Below, in pieces: positions 6,291 to 7,479 of a stretch of 7,479 nucleotides of DNA; the first letter of the stretch is position 1; every line of letters starts with the position of its first letter. The notes under the pieces are model-generated. The model ran no database searches. It had not been told where the DNA came from and saw only the letters and a list, made by a program, of their open reading frames with translations. A program made the translations under genes and the position numbers. The stretch is from Erythrobacter sp. Lineage in GTDB: Bacteria; Pseudomonadota; Alphaproteobacteria; Sphingomonadales; Sphingomonadaceae. The stretch is from assembly GCA_002695185.1 (NCBI GenBank), contig NZOF01000166.1:1-7479 (forward strand), written 5' to 3'.

Positions 6291-6375
6291 CTCCGCGACG
6301 GGCGCCGGGAGCCTCTCTCCCGAACTCCAACCCGTCACCAAACGAGGCGCAGCCCTCGAACTCTCAGGGGCGCGC
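6291..6375 (-). promoter_or_regulatory. Structured mRNA leader of the DUF2958 gene (copy B of the paired motif)
   Basis: Read on the minus strand, a GC hairpin (6375-6367 with 6355-6347, GCGCGCCCC/GGGCTGCGC, one mismatch and one G-U) has the loop TGAGAGTTCGA. An outer stem GACGGG/CCCGTC (6336-6331 with 6302-6297) follows and encloses the inner hairpin CGGGAG/CTCCCG with a 5-nt loop (6322-6317 with 6311-6306). Shine-Dalgarno GGAG (6294-6291) comes two nt later. Sequence and layout match the parB-like leader. The inner stem has a G-C pair where that copy has A-U, which is support for a conserved RNA fold. Confidence 0.7.
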
Positions 6376-6416
6376 ACCATCGGCAACTTCGCGTCCACGT
6401 AGGTGGAGAGCGGAAC

Positions 6417-6454
6417 GCCGGAGCAGTGCTTCCACGCACGCCCGGCGCTCCGGC
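6417..6454 (-). repeat. Hairpin just after the DUF932 gene
   Basis: The 8-bp perfect arms GCCGGAGC/GCTCCGGC (6454-6447 and 6424-6417) enclose a smaller GTGC/GCAC stem (6439-6436 and 6429-6426). It starts 2 nt after the DUF932 stop. There is no T-run after it, so it is not a clear intrinsic terminator. It might protect the mRNA 3' end or belong to the DUF2958 leader. Confidence 0.45.
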
Positions 6455-6456
6455 CG

Positions 6457-7479
6457 TCAGGCCACGCGATCCAGCAGTTTCTTCGCCTTCCCCTCCATTT
6501 CGAGCCTTGCGTCCTGATGCGGCTTGTCGCGCGCGGCAGCGGTGATGCCCTGCACAAAGTCGAAGATGCTTTCGGGCGGACGTCCCTCCTCCGCAAGCAC
6601 GGTATCGATGATCTTTCCGGTCTCGGCCCTGGTGAACCCCCGCTTGCGCAGAAAGTCGGCGCGATCCTCGTCGGTCCTCGCCACGACCCGCTCGCGCGCG
6701 GCCTTGATGCCGTTGAGGAAAGGGACCGGCGAGGAGTCCGCGAAGTTCCGCAGCGCCGGTGCCGCTTCATGGGCGAAGCGGGAAGCGGCGTATTTGGAAT
6801 GCCGGATCTTGATCTCCTGGAAATCCTCGACACCCCAGAGGTTGCGGTTCTGGCAGACGGCGCGCAGGTAAAAGCTGGCGATGCCGAGCGTTTTCGCCCC
6901 GACCTCGCTGTTCCAGCAGTAGAACCCCCGGAAGAACAGATCGGGCGACCCGTCGGGCAGCTTGCCCGCTTCGATCGGGTTCCTGTCGTCGACGAGAAAC
7001 AGGAAGACATCGCGGTCCGAGGCGTAGAGCGTCGTCGAGTCCCTGGTGATCTCCGCGCCGGGATCGTAAACGCCCGTCGACCAGTCGAGCACGCCCGGCA
7101 CCTTCCAGCGCGTGTCGCCGACGCCGTTTCCGGCGATCCGCTGCACAGCCTCGACCAGCTCGTGATCGAAGATCCGTCCGTAATCCGGCCCGGTCACGGC
7201 GCGCAGCTCGACGCGACCGCCTTCGGTTTCCAGCGTCTTGATCTGTTCCGCCCGATGCGAGGTCAGACCGTACTGCAGATTGATGCCCGCGAGCGCGGCC
7301 GGAATCTGGCGCAGATAGGCGGCGGGCGCCCCGACCTGGCTGGCAAGCTGGCCAAAGCTCCAATGAGTCGGCGCGACGGGCGCGTCGGCGCCAGGCAGCA
7401 TCAGGTTCAGCCGTTCGGGGTTGTCGCGGCTGGCCTCGACATGGATCGAAGCGCTCTCCACCACGCGTGTCCGGCTGCG
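6457..7479 (-). CDS. DUF932 domain protein, 5' end outside the window
   Basis: 340 codons of a DUF932 protein, a phage- and plasmid-associated family of unknown biochemical function. The frame is open to the right edge (RSRTRVVESASIHVEA), so the true start lies beyond 7479. A GTG at 7464 is only an internal codon. Family-like blocks include HWSFGQLASQVGAPAAYL, LQYGLTSHRAEQIKTL, TLYASDRDVFLFLVDDRN, FFRGFYCWNSEVGAKT, then LGIASFYLRAVCQNRNLWG. The C-terminal part (about residues 215-340) is helical and charged (FLRKRGFTRAETGKIIDTVL, then KAKKLLDRVA). No signal peptide or membrane segment in the visible part. It lies upstream of DUF2958 on the same strand with 174 bp between, so the two could be co-transcribed, but the gap holds a hairpin and the structured leader of the next gene. 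Confidence 0.88.
   Translation of the reverse strand, partial: RSRTRVVESASIHVEASRDNPERLNLMLPGADAPVAPTHWSFGQLASQVGAPAAYLRQIPAALAGINLQYGLTSHRAEQIKTLETEGGRVELRAVTGPDYGRIFDHELVEAVQRIAGNGVGDTRWKVPGVLDWSTGVYDPGAEITRDSTTLYASDRDVFLFLVDDRNPIEAGKLPDGSPDLFFRGFYCWNSEVGAKTLGIASFYLRAVCQNRNLWGVEDFQEIKIRHSKYAASRFAHEAAPALRNFADSSPVPFLNGIKAARERVVARTDEDRADFLRKRGFTRAETGKIIDTVLAEEGRPPESIFDFVQGITAAARDKPHQDARLEMEGKAKKLLDRVA

Noticed and set aside
6283..6330. Upstream extension of DUF2958 (MEFGREAPGARRGAQP)
   Set aside because: These codons overlap the conserved hairpins and Shine-Dalgarno of the leader, and family proteins start at MILLT or similar, so the ATG at 6282 is preferred.
6279..7010. Minus-strand frame of 243 codons overlapping the DUF932 gene
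   Set aside because: Serine/arginine-rich translation in an alternate frame of a clear DUF932 gene; a high-GC shadow.
1..7479. CRISPR arrays, tRNA or rRNA genes, attachment sites
   Set aside because: No regularly spaced short repeats, no cloverleaf-like or rRNA-like sequence, and no direct repeats flanking an integrase were seen.

Overview
The window looks like accessory DNA, a plasmid or integrated mobile element, from a high-GC alphaproteobacterium. Reasons: a DnaE2/ImuC-type polymerase, an IS3-family element of a kind common in Rhodobacterales and rhizobia, and a DUF932 / DUF2958 / long ParB-like gene series that I associate with alphaproteobacterial plasmids and integrative elements. This assignment rests on recognised protein families and codon use; no database search was possible.

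Layout, left to right. Bases 1-1487 (+) hold the C-terminal half of an error-prone DNA polymerase (DnaE2/ImuC). It is broken inside its last OB-fold by an IS3-family insertion sequence (1488-2760) with imperfect 25-bp terminal inverted repeats, orfA and orfB, and a T TTT TTG candidate frameshift site. No target duplication flanks the IS, so the DNA on its two sides was probably not originally contiguous. Bases 2761 to about 3500 form a lower-GC patch. It carries one unrecognised complete-looking reading frame (2761-3387, +), whose ribosome binding site lies inside the IS end, and perhaps the first codons of a second gene (from TTG 3440). At about 3480-3510 composition returns to GC-rich.

Bases 3653-7479 carry a minus-strand gene series, read right to left: a 5'-incomplete DUF932 protein, a DUF2958 gene broken by an in-frame amber codon, and a 707-residue ParB-like protein followed by a strong intrinsic terminator. 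DUF2958 and parB-like each follow a leader of about 85 nt with the same architecture: an upstream GC hairpin, then an outer stem GACGGG/CCCGTC enclosing a small inner hairpin, then the Shine-Dalgarno GGAG. The inner stem differs between the two copies by a compensatory base pair, and the upstream hairpin also has paired changes. This duplicated, probably cis-regulatory RNA is the most interesting signal in the window.

The right half therefore looks like a mobile-element maintenance module sharing post-transcriptional control. The left half is a rearranged region where IS activity has removed the end of a mutagenic polymerase and joined it to foreign DNA.
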